A stretch of 64,000 bases of DNA from Thiobacillus sp. Lineage in GTDB: Bacteria > Pseudomonadota > Gammaproteobacteria > Burkholderiales > Thiobacillaceae. Of the stretch, positions 7,695-15,490 are shown in pieces; positions within the stretch are counted from its first letter, which is position 1; each line of letters opens with the position of its first letter. The notes beneath the pieces were generated by a model. That model was not told the origin of the DNA. It did not search any database and saw only the letters and a program-made list of their open reading frames with translations. The stretch lies in NCBI GenBank assembly GCA_030680405.1, contig JAUXVT010000072.1, forward strand, positions 1 through 64,000, given 5' to 3'. The position numbers were made by a program, and so were the translations under genes.

Positions 7695-8375
7695 ATGTTC
7701 AAATGGCTGATCGCAACATTCATGGCGTTGACCCTTTCCGGCTGCGGCTACAACACGCTGCAGACGACCGACGAGGACATCAAGGCCACCTGGGCCGAGG
7801 TGCTGAACCAGTATCAGCGCCGTGCCGACCTGGTGCCGAACCTGGTCAACGTGGTGAAAGGCTACGCGGCGCACGAGCAGGAGGTGTTCACCTCGGTGAC
7901 CGAAGCGCGCGCGCGTGTCGGGGCGATCCAGGCAACGCCCGAGCTCATCAACGACGAAGCCGCGTTCCAGAAGTTCATCGCCGCGCAGGGCGAGCTCACC
8001 GGCGCGATCTCACGCCTGCTGCTGGTGGCGGAGAACTACCCGCAGCTCAAGGCAGACGGCCTGTTCCGCGACCTGCAGGCGCAGCTCGAAGGCACCGAAA
8101 ACCGCATCACCGTCGCGCGCAACCGCTACATCGCCGCGGTGAAGACCTACAACGTCACGGTGCGTTCCTTCCCGTCCAACCTCACCGCGATGCTGTTCGG
8201 CTTCAAGACCAAGCCGACCTTCACGGTGGAAAACGAGGCGGCCATCGCCGTGCCGCCGAAGGTCGACTTCGGCACGCCAACCCCTGCGCCGGCGCCAGCC
8301 CCCATGCCTGCCCCGGCGCCTGCTGCACCAGCAAGTGGTGGTGATGCATCCGGCAGCCTCTCGCACGGATATTGA
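7695..8375 (+). CDS. lemA: LemA family protein
   Basis: The 226-residue protein starts with a hydrophobic segment and lipobox-like LSGCG at residues 14-18. The helical LemA domain follows, with marks NQYQRRADLVPNLVNVVKGY and YNVTVRSFPSN. The C-terminal 35 residues are Pro/Ala-rich (TPAPAPAPMPAPAPA), probably an unstructured spacer. LemA proteins are envelope-anchored, of unknown biochemistry, and usually sit beside TPM-domain genes, as here. AGGAGG lies eight bases upstream of the ATG. This gene opens a five-gene envelope cluster. Confidence 0.9.
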   Translation: MFKWLIATFMALTLSGCGYNTLQTTDEDIKATWAEVLNQYQRRADLVPNLVNVVKGYAAHEQEVFTSVTEARARVGAIQATPELINDEAAFQKFIAAQGELTGAISRLLLVAENYPQLKADGLFRDLQAQLEGTENRITVARNRYIAAVKTYNVTVRSFPSNLTAMLFGFKTKPTFTVENEAAIAVPPKVDFGTPTPAPAPAPMPAPAPAAPASGGDASGSLSHGY

Positions 8376-8382
8376 CGCGCAG

Positions 8383-9234
8383 ATGATGCGCATTGCCGCA
8401 ACGCGTTTCGCGTTCGGCGTTCTTCTGACGCTGCTGGCATTGTTCGCCTGGGCACAGGTCGCGGTGCCGGACGTGTCGCGCCGGGTCACCGACCTGACCG
8501 CCACGCTGAGCGCCGATCAGGTCGCCGCTCTTGAAGGCAAACTGGCTGCGTTCGAAGCGCAGAAGGGCAGCCAGATTGCGGTCCTCATCATCCCGACCAC
8601 CCAGCCCGAGGACATCGCCCAGTTCGGCATCCGCGTCGCCGAGCAGTGGAAAATCGGCCGCGAGAAAATCGACGACGGGGTGATCCTGATCATCGCCAAG
8701 GACGACCGCACCCTGCGGCTGGAAGTCGGCTACGGGCTGGAAGGCGCCATCCCGGACGCCATTGCCAAGCGGGTGATTGCCGAAACCATCACGCCCCACT
8801 TCAAGGCGGGCGATTACTACGGCGGCATCGACGCGGGTGTGCAGCAGCTGATGCGGCTGATCGAGGGCGAATCGCTGCCGTCGCCCCGCGTGTCGGAAAA
8901 CGGCGGGGAGGAGGGTTCCTTTGTCCTCCTCATCGTCGGCGGCATCGTCGCGGGCTGGCTGCTCTCCATGCTGATGAGCCGTCCGGCTGCGGGCGGGGTC
9001 GCCGCGCTCGGCAGCGGGGCGGTAGGTGCGCTGCTGCTGGGATTCACCCCGGTATTGCTGTTCATCGCCGTGTTCGTGTTTGCCGGCGTGGCAGGGGGAT
9101 TCCGCCACGGCGGCGGCTGGACCAGCGGCGGGGGCGGCGGATTCGGCGGAGGCGGCTTCGGCGGCTTCGGCGGCGGCTCGTGGGGCGGTGGCGGAGGTGG
9201 ATTCGGCGGCGGAGGCGCGTCAGGCTCATGGTGA
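8383..9234 (+). CDS. TPM-domain (YgcG-like) membrane protein with Gly-rich tail
   Basis: The product is about 283 residues. It has a signal peptide (to WAQVAVPD), a TPM domain at about residues 30-160 (VTDLTATLSADQ; IAVLIIPTTQPEDIAQFGIRV; LEVGYGLEGAIPDA), two membrane segments near 190-250, and a tail with long runs of Gly, Phe, Ser and Trp. This is the usual YgcG layout. TPM domains are often called phosphatases, but their cellular role is unsettled. I start at the ATGATG at 8383 because the 8335 start lies inside lemA. The stop overlaps the next start. Confidence 0.85.
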   Translation: MMRIAATRFAFGVLLTLLALFAWAQVAVPDVSRRVTDLTATLSADQVAALEGKLAAFEAQKGSQIAVLIIPTTQPEDIAQFGIRVAEQWKIGREKIDDGVILIIAKDDRTLRLEVGYGLEGAIPDAIAKRVIAETITPHFKAGDYYGGIDAGVQQLMRLIEGESLPSPRVSENGGEEGSFVLLIVGGIVAGWLLSMLMSRPAAGGVAALGSGAVGALLLGFTPVLLFIAVFVFAGVAGGFRHGGGWTSGGGGGFGGGGFGGFGGGSWGGGGGGFGGGGASGSW

Positions 9235-9734
9235 ATTTCAGACGATTTTTCCAGCATCTTTTCATGCCGTCGTGGGCATGGCGGCATGCGTTTCCGCAGG
9301 CCACGCTCGACGCTATCGATGCCGCGATCGGCGTGTCGGAGACCGCTCACGGCGGCGAAATCCGTTTTGCCATTGAAAACTGCCTGCCCGCCGCCCTGGT
9401 GTGGCGCGGCATCAGCGGCCGCGAACGCGCGATCGAGGTGTTCTCCAACCTGCGCGTGTGGGACACCGAGCACAACAGCGGCGTGCTGATCTATCTGCTG
9501 CTGGCCGACCGCGACATCGAGATCGTCGCCGATCGTGGTATCACCTCCCGGGTGGACCCGGCCGCATGGGAGGCAGTGGCGCAGACGATGGAGGCCGCGT
9601 TCAGGCAGGGCGAATTCGAGCGCGGCGCGCTGGCCGGCATCGGGCGGATTAGTGACCTGCTGGCGCAAAATTTTCCGCCGTCCGGGCATAATCCGGACGA
9701 ACTGGCGAACCGGCCCGTGATACTGAGGAGATGA
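9228..9734 (+). CDS. Second, soluble TPM-domain protein
   Basis: This 168-residue protein carries a TPM domain without a signal peptide or membrane segments. Recognisable segments are HGGEIRFAIENCLPAALVWRG, SGVLIYLLLADRDIEIVADRGI and AFRQGEFERGALAGI. Pairs of an exported and a cytoplasmic-looking TPM protein after LemA are common in proteobacteria. The ATG at 9228 overlaps the stop of the preceding gene, so translation is probably coupled. Molecular function unknown. Confidence 0.85.
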   Translation: MVNFRRFFQHLFMPSWAWRHAFPQATLDAIDAAIGVSETAHGGEIRFAIENCLPAALVWRGISGRERAIEVFSNLRVWDTEHNSGVLIYLLLADRDIEIVADRGITSRVDPAAWEAVAQTMEAAFRQGEFERGALAGIGRISDLLAQNFPPSGHNPDELANRPVILRR

Positions 9735-9735
9735 G

Positions 9736-10135
9736 ATGCAGGCCTATGTAGTGTGGTGGATCCTGGCGGCGGTGTTGGTGGGGGTGGAGCTCACCAGCGG
9801 GACCTTCTACCTGCTGCTTGGCGGCGGCAGCAGCAGGCCTGGCCACCTGGCTGGGCGCGGGCTTGTTCATGCAGTTGCTGACGGCGGGCATCATCGCCGC
9901 GCTGGGCACGCTGGCGCTGCGCCACTGGAAGCGAAGCACTTCGCATCCTGAAGCGTCCGTGCAGGACATGGACATTGGCCAGGCCGTGCAGGTCGAGTCC
10001 TGGCAGGACGGTCGCGGCCAGGTCAAATATCGCGGTGCGCTGTGGGATGCCGAGGCCGAGTCGGCCGGCGTCGACAGCGCCCGTCCGCTGGTGATTCGTG
10101 CCATCAGGGGAAATACGCTGGTACTGGGCAACTAA
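9736..10135 (+). pseudogene. NfeD family gene split by a frameshift
   Basis: Two overlapping frames together make one short NfeD protein. The first (from the ATG at 9736) gives MQAYVVWWILAAVLVGVELTSGTFYLL. The second (from about 9818 to 10135) gives LAAAAAGLATWLGAG, a membrane segment and the OB-fold end (GQAVQVESWQDG, KYRGALWDAE, IRAIRGNTLVL). The shift falls in a stretch of CTG/GGC/AGC triplets near 9811-9838. NfeD proteins anchor SPFH/stomatin proteins, and the SPFH gene follows directly. It could be a true mutation, programmed shifting or a sequencing error. Confidence 0.8.
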
Positions 10136-10177
10136 AATCCGGACGGCGCACTACATAAACAAAGGGAGAAAAAACAA

Positions 10178-11128
10178 ATGGATATCGTCGCACTGGTCAT
10201 TCTTGTCGTCATTCTTATCGTCGTCGCCAAGGGCGTGCGCGTGGTGCCGCAGCAAAACGCCTGGGTGGTCGAACGCCTGGGCAAGTTCCACGCGGTGCTC
10301 GGCCCCGGCCTCAATCTGGTCATTCCCTTCATCGACACCGTTGCCTACAAGCATTCGCTGAAGGAAATCCCGCTCGACGTGCCGAGCCAGGTCTGCATCA
10401 CGCGCGACAACACTCAGCTGGCGGTCGACGGCATCCTCTACTTCCAGGTCACAGACCCGAAAATGGCGTCCTACGGATCGAGCGACTACATCTCGGCCGT
10501 TTCGCAGCTGGCGCAGACCACACTGCGCTCGCTAATCGGCCGCATGGAAATGGACCGCACCTTCGAGGAGCGCGACGATATCAACCGCGGCGTGGTGCTG
10601 GCGCTGAACGAGGCCTCGATCAACTGGGGCGTCAAGGTGCTGCGCTACGAGATCAAGGACCTCACCCCGCCGAAGGAAATTCTTCACGCCATGCAGCGGG
10701 AGATCACCGCCGAGCGGGAAAAGCGCGCGCTGATCGCCTCGTCGGAAGGGCGGATGCAGGAGCAGATAAATATCGCGACCGGCGAGCGTAATGCGGCGAT
10801 CCAGCAGTCCGAAGGCGAGATGCAGGCGGCGATCAACGTCGCACAGGGCGAGGCCGAAGCGATCAAGGCCATTGCCGCCGCCAACGCCGAAGCCATTGCC
10901 CGCGTCGCGCGTGCCGTCGAGTTGCCCGGCGGCACGCAGGCGGTGAACCTCAAGGTGGCCGAAAAATACGTCGAGGCCTTCGCCGGCATCGCCAAGGCCG
11001 GCAACACCCTGATCGTGCCGTCCAACATGGCAGACATCAGCTCGCTGATCGCGGGGGCGATGAGCGTCGTGAAGTCGCAGGGCGGGGCAGGCTCAATCCT
11101 GAGGCCGGTTTCCCGCGCCTTCGGCTGA
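10178..11128 (+). CDS. SPFH/stomatin-like membrane protein (QmcA/HflC type)
   Basis: The 316-residue protein has an N-terminal membrane anchor (VALVILVVILIVVAKGV) and an SPFH domain at residues 20-180 (VVPQQNAWVVERLGKFHAVLGPGLNLVIPFID). A long Ala/Glu-rich coiled coil follows (about 185-250). The C-terminal part includes GIAKAGNTLIVPSNMAD. Such proteins form ring assemblies on the membrane and act with NfeD partners in protein quality control or membrane organisation. GGGAGAAA lies upstream of the ATG. It closes the LemA-TPM-TPM-NfeD run. Confidence 0.9.
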   Translation: MDIVALVILVVILIVVAKGVRVVPQQNAWVVERLGKFHAVLGPGLNLVIPFIDTVAYKHSLKEIPLDVPSQVCITRDNTQLAVDGILYFQVTDPKMASYGSSDYISAVSQLAQTTLRSLIGRMEMDRTFEERDDINRGVVLALNEASINWGVKVLRYEIKDLTPPKEILHAMQREITAEREKRALIASSEGRMQEQINIATGERNAAIQQSEGEMQAAINVAQGEAEAIKAIAAANAEAIARVARAVELPGGTQAVNLKVAEKYVEAFAGIAKAGNTLIVPSNMADISSLIAGAMSVVKSQGGAGSILRPVSRAFG

Positions 11129-11184
11129 GATATTCGCAGCGTTGGCCAAGGGCGTTCCGCCGATAAGCCATGGGGATTCCGCCT

Positions 11185-11209
11185 GTTGAATGGGGGTGCA
11201 CCATTCAAC
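11185..11209. other. Hairpin downstream of the SPFH gene
   Basis: GTTGAATGG and CCATTCAAC form a perfect 9-bp stem around a 7-base loop, 57 bases after the SPFH stop. There is no T-tract, so it is not a standard intrinsic terminator; it may stabilise the transcript end. The remaining 193-base gap before the next start shows nothing else I can name. Confidence 0.45.
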
Positions 11210-11321
11210 TTTCAGGATGCTGTCATCAGGCCGTTCGGCTGGCGTCATTCGATTCAAGCTTTGGGTTGTTTTGCCGATACACCCTTAAGCGTAAAAACTT
11301 GCGCCTTACCCAGAGATATCC

Positions 11322-11859
11322 ATGAACCGAAAACCAGCATTGTTGCTGGCAGTCTTAGCCTGTTTGTTGATTTCCCTGCCGTCATTCGCGAATCAGGACG
11401 GGGTGGTCGAGGCCAGGCTTGCTTCCGGTAAGGTTGCCAGCGCAGGCTTTAATGCGGGAAAAAAAGGCCTTCCTGCGGTGCTCATCCTGCACGGTTTTCT
11501 CCAGACCCGAACATTTTCTCAACCGGCTGCGCAGGGAAGGTTTTACCATTGCACTCGACGATTTCGGCAGCGGTTACTCTTCATTGCGCTATCTGTTGTG
11601 CATGCCGGTGGACCTGGTGAAATTCGATATATCCATGGTGCGCAGCCTTGATGAAACCGGGCGCCAGGCGCTGTTTGTCGAGGATCTGGCGCGCATGATC
11701 AAGGATGCGGGCTACAAACTGGTGGCCGAGGGAATCGAGTCCGAGGCCTTGCTGCAAAGGGTGACCGCACTGGGTTTCTCGCATGCCAAGGGCTTCCATA
11801 TCGGCCGGCCCGTGCCGCTGACGAGTCTACGAACGGTCAGCTTGCGCGCTGTAAGTTGA
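11322..11859 (+). pseudogene. Deletion-scar chimera: alpha/beta hydrolase start joined to EAL-domain end
   Basis: The first frame (from the ATG at 11322) encodes a signal peptide ending in SFANQDG and the start of an alpha/beta hydrolase (AVLILHGFLQTRTF). Homology stops near 11510. In the +1 frame the sequence then continues as the last third of an EAL phosphodiesterase: EGFTIALDDFGSGYSSL, LVKFDISMV, YKLVAEGIESEALL. It ends at 11859. The catalytic nucleophile of the hydrolase and the EAL signature itself are both missing. The join is out of frame, so neither function should survive. Confidence 0.8.
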
Positions 11860-11920
11860 TTGACGCCAGGACTTCAACATGGGTGCTTCGACATCAGTTC
11901 AGCTTGTTTGAACGATGCGC

Positions 11921-13138
11921 TCAGTGCACGACATCATGGCGATGCCGCAGCCAGATGGCGGTCATCACGCTGCTGATAAACAGACCGAATACCCAGATGA
12001 TGGTGTGGATGTGCCAGTGGGCGCGCACCATCAGGGCGTAGGCGCCTGTCATCAGCAGGATGCTGATGTTCTCGTTGAAATTCTGCTGGGCGATGGAGTG
12101 CCCGGCGCCCATCAGCAGGTGACCGCGATGCTGCAGCAGGGCGTTCATCGGCACCACGAAATAACCCGCCAGCACCCCCGCCAGCACCAACAATAACAGG
12201 GCGGGGATCAGGCTTTCCACCCAGATCAGTGCAATCGGTACAAAGCCCAGGATGATGCCGGCGGGCAGGACGCTGACGGCGCGTTGCAGGCGGACGAATT
12301 TGCCGGCCAGCACGGAACCGATGGCAATGCCGAACGCGGTGGCGGCGGTGAGCTGGGTCGCCTGGTCGAGCCCGTATTTAAGGTTGAGCGCGGCCCAGGC
12401 GATGATGAGTAGGCGCAGGGTGGCGCCGACGCCCCAGAACAGGGTGGTGACGGCGAGGGAAACCTGGCCGAGCGGGTCGCGCCAAAGGAGTTTGAAGCTG
12501 TGCCAGAAGTCATGCAGGATGAACAGCGGCGATCTGCTAGGGAGCTTGTGGTCAATCGGCAGGCGCGGGATGAACAGGTTGACGATGGCGGCGGCGAAAT
12601 AGAGGCTGGTGATGGCGACGATGGCAAATTTTGGGGCGATGAGCCGGCTGTCCAGGCCGATGCTGACCAGAATGCCTTCGGCCAGCTGCGGGTTGATGAG
12701 CGCGCCACCGATGATGGCACCGAGCACGATGGCGGCAACGGTGGTGCCCTCCATCCAGCTGTTGGCGACGATGAGTTTATCGGGTGGCAGCAGCTCGGTG
12801 AGGATGCCGTATTTTGCGGGCGAATACATGGCTGCACCGACGCCGACGATGGCGTAGGCCAGCAGGGGGTGCAGCCCTGCCAGCATGATGAGGCAACCCA
12901 CGAATTTGACCGTGTTGGCGATCAGCATGACGCGGCCTTTGGGCAGGGCATCGGCAAACGGCCCTGCCAGCGGCGCCAGCACGATGTAGGCAACGACGAA
13001 AACCGTCTGCAGCAGCGGTGAAAACCATTCCGGCGCCGAGAAGAACAGCAGCAGACCGATGGCTGCGAACAGCAGGGCGTTGTCAGCTAGCGCGGACAGG
13101 AACTGCGCCAGCAGGATGGTGTAAAACGCGCGGTTCAC
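11921..13138 (-). CDS. lplT: Lysophospholipid transporter LplT (MFS)
   Basis: The 405-residue major-facilitator protein has about 12 hydrophobic segments. LplT marks include the N-terminal FYTILLAQFLSALADNALLFAA, then FADALPKGRVM, YSPAKYGILTELLPPDKL and NSWMEGTTVAAI. LplT flips lysophospholipids across the inner membrane for re-acylation, usually with the acyltransferase Aas. No aas gene is adjacent here. The start is GTG at 13138. The gene converges on the chimeric pseudogene, with a 61-base gap that holds only a weak GTTCA/TGAAC hairpin. Confidence 0.9.
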   Translation of the reverse strand: MNRAFYTILLAQFLSALADNALLFAAIGLLLFFSAPEWFSPLLQTVFVVAYIVLAPLAGPFADALPKGRVMLIANTVKFVGCLIMLAGLHPLLAYAIVGVGAAMYSPAKYGILTELLPPDKLIVANSWMEGTTVAAIVLGAIIGGALINPQLAEGILVSIGLDSRLIAPKFAIVAITSLYFAAAIVNLFIPRLPIDHKLPSRSPLFILHDFWHSFKLLWRDPLGQVSLAVTTLFWGVGATLRLLIIAWAALNLKYGLDQATQLTAATAFGIAIGSVLAGKFVRLQRAVSVLPAGIILGFVPIALIWVESLIPALLLLVLAGVLAGYFVVPMNALLQHRGHLLMGAGHSIAQQNFNENISILLMTGAYALMVRAHWHIHTIIWVFGLFISSVMTAIWLRHRHDVVH

Positions 13139-13295
13139 GGGGTGGACAGATTAACGTTGGCGGGGGCGCGCACTGGGCCGGCGTCCGGGTACTGACGAAA
13201 AGCCAGCGAATACAAGGAGTTGTCGGCTGGAAGGTTTCAACACGGACGGGTTTGTGGTTGAATAAAAATCTTTTCTGACCTAGGGACGGGGATTT

Positions 13296-14240
13296 ATGGC
13301 TGACCGCAGACTGCAAGTATTCTACACCGTCGCCAAGCAGCTCAGCTTCACCAAAGCCGCGGATGTCCTTTATATGACACAGCCTGCGGTGACCTTTCAG
13401 GTCAAGCAGCTGGAAGAACATTTCAACACCCGTTTGTTCGAGCGTAGCCACGGCAAGATTTCGATGACGCCCGTTGGTGATCTGGTGCTGGGCTACGCCG
13501 AGCGTATTCTGGACTTGACCGCTGAGATGGAAGCGCGCGTGGGGGAGCTGACCGGGCAGGTGACGGGACCCTTGATGATTGGCGCGTCGACCACCATTGC
13601 CGAATACCTGTTGCCACGCATCCTGGGGGAATTCAAGGAACGCTTCCCACAGGTGCAGGCGCGTCTGACCGTTGCCAACTCGGAAACCGTGGCGGCGAAA
13701 GTGGGTGACCATTCGCTCGATGTCGGCCTGATCGAAGCGCCTTCGCACAATCCCAACCTGACCACGCTGGCGTGCTGCGAGGACGAGCTGGTGATGATTT
13801 GTTCGCCCAATCATGCGCTGGCCTCGCGTTCGAGTGTGAACGCCCACGATATTGCCGAACAGCCCTACGTGTCGCGCGAGCATGGCTCGGGCACACGCGA
13901 GGTGGTGGATGGTTTCTTCAGGGACTATGGCGTCAACCCCGACGATCTGCACATCGAAATGGAACTCGGCAGCCGCGAGGCGATCAAGGGCGCGGTCGAG
14001 GCCAATCTCGGCGTGGCCATCATGTCGGCCTCCACTGTTACCAAGGAAATCCAGCTCGGTACGCTGGTCGCAGTGCCGCTGGACCCACGGCTGACACGCG
14101 AACTGTCCATGGTCTACGCACCGGAAAAATTCCGCAGCAAGCTGCTCGATGCCTTCATCAGCTTTGCCGAAAACAAGTTTCAGCAATGCAATGTCGATGT
14201 CATTCCGTTGAAACGCCCGATCAAGGGGCGCGCCCGCTGA
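13296..14240 (+). CDS. LysR family transcriptional regulator (CysL/CbbR-like)
   Basis: The 314-residue protein has an N-terminal winged HTH (LQVFYTVAKQLSFTKAADVLYMTQPAVTFQVKQLEE) and a periplasmic-binding-like effector domain from about residue 90 (GPLMIGASTTIAEYLLP; LDVGLIEAPSHNP; SGTREVVDGFF). The sequence type is near CysL/CbbR regulators; the target is unknown. It diverges from lplT across 157 bases, where LysR proteins often bind, so lplT is a possible target. The stop overlaps the next start by one base (TGATG). Confidence 0.85.
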   Translation: MADRRLQVFYTVAKQLSFTKAADVLYMTQPAVTFQVKQLEEHFNTRLFERSHGKISMTPVGDLVLGYAERILDLTAEMEARVGELTGQVTGPLMIGASTTIAEYLLPRILGEFKERFPQVQARLTVANSETVAAKVGDHSLDVGLIEAPSHNPNLTTLACCEDELVMICSPNHALASRSSVNAHDIAEQPYVSREHGSGTREVVDGFFRDYGVNPDDLHIEMELGSREAIKGAVEANLGVAIMSASTVTKEIQLGTLVAVPLDPRLTRELSMVYAPEKFRSKLLDAFISFAENKFQQCNVDVIPLKRPIKGRAR

Positions 14241-14608
14241 TGCGCGACAGCAAGCGCCTGGTGTCGATATTCCGGTCGCTGTCGGAAACCCGGCAGCAGG
14301 CCTTGCTGGAATACGCCGAATTTCTGGCGGACAAGGAAGGCGGCGAGATCACCGCGGCGCCCCCCACCGAGCCGCTGCCGATTCCGCGCCCCGAGCGGGA
14401 AAACGTGGTCAAGGCGATTCAGCGTTTGATGCAGACTTATCCGATGCTGGAACGCAAGCAGATTTTCCATGAGGCATCCGCGCAGATGACCCGCCACCTG
14501 ATTCACGGCGTGGCGGCGACAGAAGCGATCGACGAACTGGAGCGAATATTTGCGCGCCAGTATCAGCAGCACCACGACGCGCTCAACAAAGACCTGCTGT
14601 CGTCCTGA
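14240..14608 (+). CDS. Conserved hypothetical protein following the LysR gene
   Basis: The predicted product is 122 residues and soluble, mostly helical and charged. Its N-terminal segment (LVSIFRSLSETRQQALLEYAEFLADKE) resembles the helical start of Crp-like or DUF2281-like small proteins. A Pro-rich break (APPTEPLPIPRPE) and a helical C-terminal half follow. I do not recognise a named family. TGATG coupling to the LysR gene suggests the two are made together, perhaps as regulator and partner (inference). Confidence 0.7.
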   Translation: MRDSKRLVSIFRSLSETRQQALLEYAEFLADKEGGEITAAPPTEPLPIPRPERENVVKAIQRLMQTYPMLERKQIFHEASAQMTRHLIHGVAATEAIDELERIFARQYQQHHDALNKDLLSS

Positions 14609-14620
14609 CCGAGCAGGCCC

Positions 14621-14929
14621 TCAATCAGGCAGGGCGCCCCCGCATTGCCAGCAACTCAGAAAATTGCCGGGATTGTGCTCGCCACAATGCGGGCAGGTTT
14701 TTTCGTCGCGCAGCGGCGCGTTGTGCAATCCGGCCAATGCCTCGCACGCACGCGCTTCCTGCGCATCGTCGTCGATCCATACTTCGGGCTGCGCCTGCAT
14801 GAACGGCACTTCGCCCAGCGCGCCGGCGGCGTTGGCGTTAAGAATGTGGGTGGCGATGCCGAGACTGGACAGCGCATCGGCGGCCAGTTGGGCGTCAAGC
14901 AGGGTGGGGGCGATGTGAACCCGTTTCAT
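14621..14929 (-). CDS. DUF2007 protein with C-terminal zinc ribbon
   Basis: The 102-residue protein has a DUF2007 (putative signal-transducing) domain at residues 1-70: an N-terminal APTLLDAQLAADALSSLGI stretch and EVWIDDDAQEARACEAL. A treble-clef/zinc-ribbon tail follows with CPHC and CWQC pairs 11 residues apart. Its partner is unknown. It lies 15 bases downstream of the Irr-like gene on the same strand, so it is likely co-transcribed with that regulator. Confidence 0.8.
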   Translation of the reverse strand: MKRVHIAPTLLDAQLAADALSSLGIATHILNANAAGALGEVPFMQAQPEVWIDDDAQEARACEALAGLHNAPLRDEKTCPHCGEHNPGNFLSCWQCGGALPD

Positions 14930-14944
14930 CGACGGGCGGGAACG

Positions 14945-15355
14945 TCAGCTGGTGCGGCGGACACGCACGATGAGGTCGATGCCTTCGGTCACCATGCCGG
15001 CTGGCAGCGGAGGCAGGCCGGAGATCTCTACATGCTCGGCATCGATGTCGGACAGCTTGCCGCTGTCGACTTCATAGAGGTGATGGTGCGGGCTGGTGTT
15101 GGGGTCGAAAAACACCTTGCTGGGGTCGACGATGACTTCGCGCACCAGGCCTTTTTCCAGAAACAGTTTGAGCGTGTTGTAGACCGTGGCCTTGGAGGTT
15201 TCGGAGTGGCGGGTGTTGACGATCGCCATCACCTGGTCGGCCGAAAGGTGTTCCTGCCGCGAAAACAGCGCGTGCGCGATTTCGATCCGCTGGTGGGTCG
15301 GATTGATGTCGTGGCTGCGCAAAAGGCCGGCCATGTTGTCGCGCGTGTAATCCAT
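14945..15355 (-). CDS. Irr-like, cysteine-free Fur family regulator
   Basis: The 136-residue protein has a Fur winged helix (INPTHQRIEIAHALF; SKATVYNTLKLFLEKGLVREV) and the dimer domain (FDPNTSPHHHLYEVDSGKLSDID). It has no cysteine at all, so it lacks the CxxC zinc sites of Fur, PerR and Zur. The HHHLYE segment and the end PAGMVTEGIDLIVRVRR match rhizobial Irr, the haem-responsive iron regulator. The 222-codon ORF is too long; I start at the ATG at 15355 (MDYTRDNM). It diverges from hisD across 135 bases. Confidence 0.85.
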   Translation of the reverse strand: MDYTRDNMAGLLRSHDINPTHQRIEIAHALFSRQEHLSADQVMAIVNTRHSETSKATVYNTLKLFLEKGLVREVIVDPSKVFFDPNTSPHHHLYEVDSGKLSDIDAEHVEISGLPPLPAGMVTEGIDLIVRVRRTS

Positions 15356-15490
15356 GTGGCCATCATAATCAGCAATCTGGACTTTGTCTAATATTCGGAA
15401 TGGGTATGAATGCCATTTGGAAGGGCACGCCAGGCGCGCAAAACGCCAAAAACGGTACAATTGGGGCCAGACTTTTGGAAACGGAATCCT

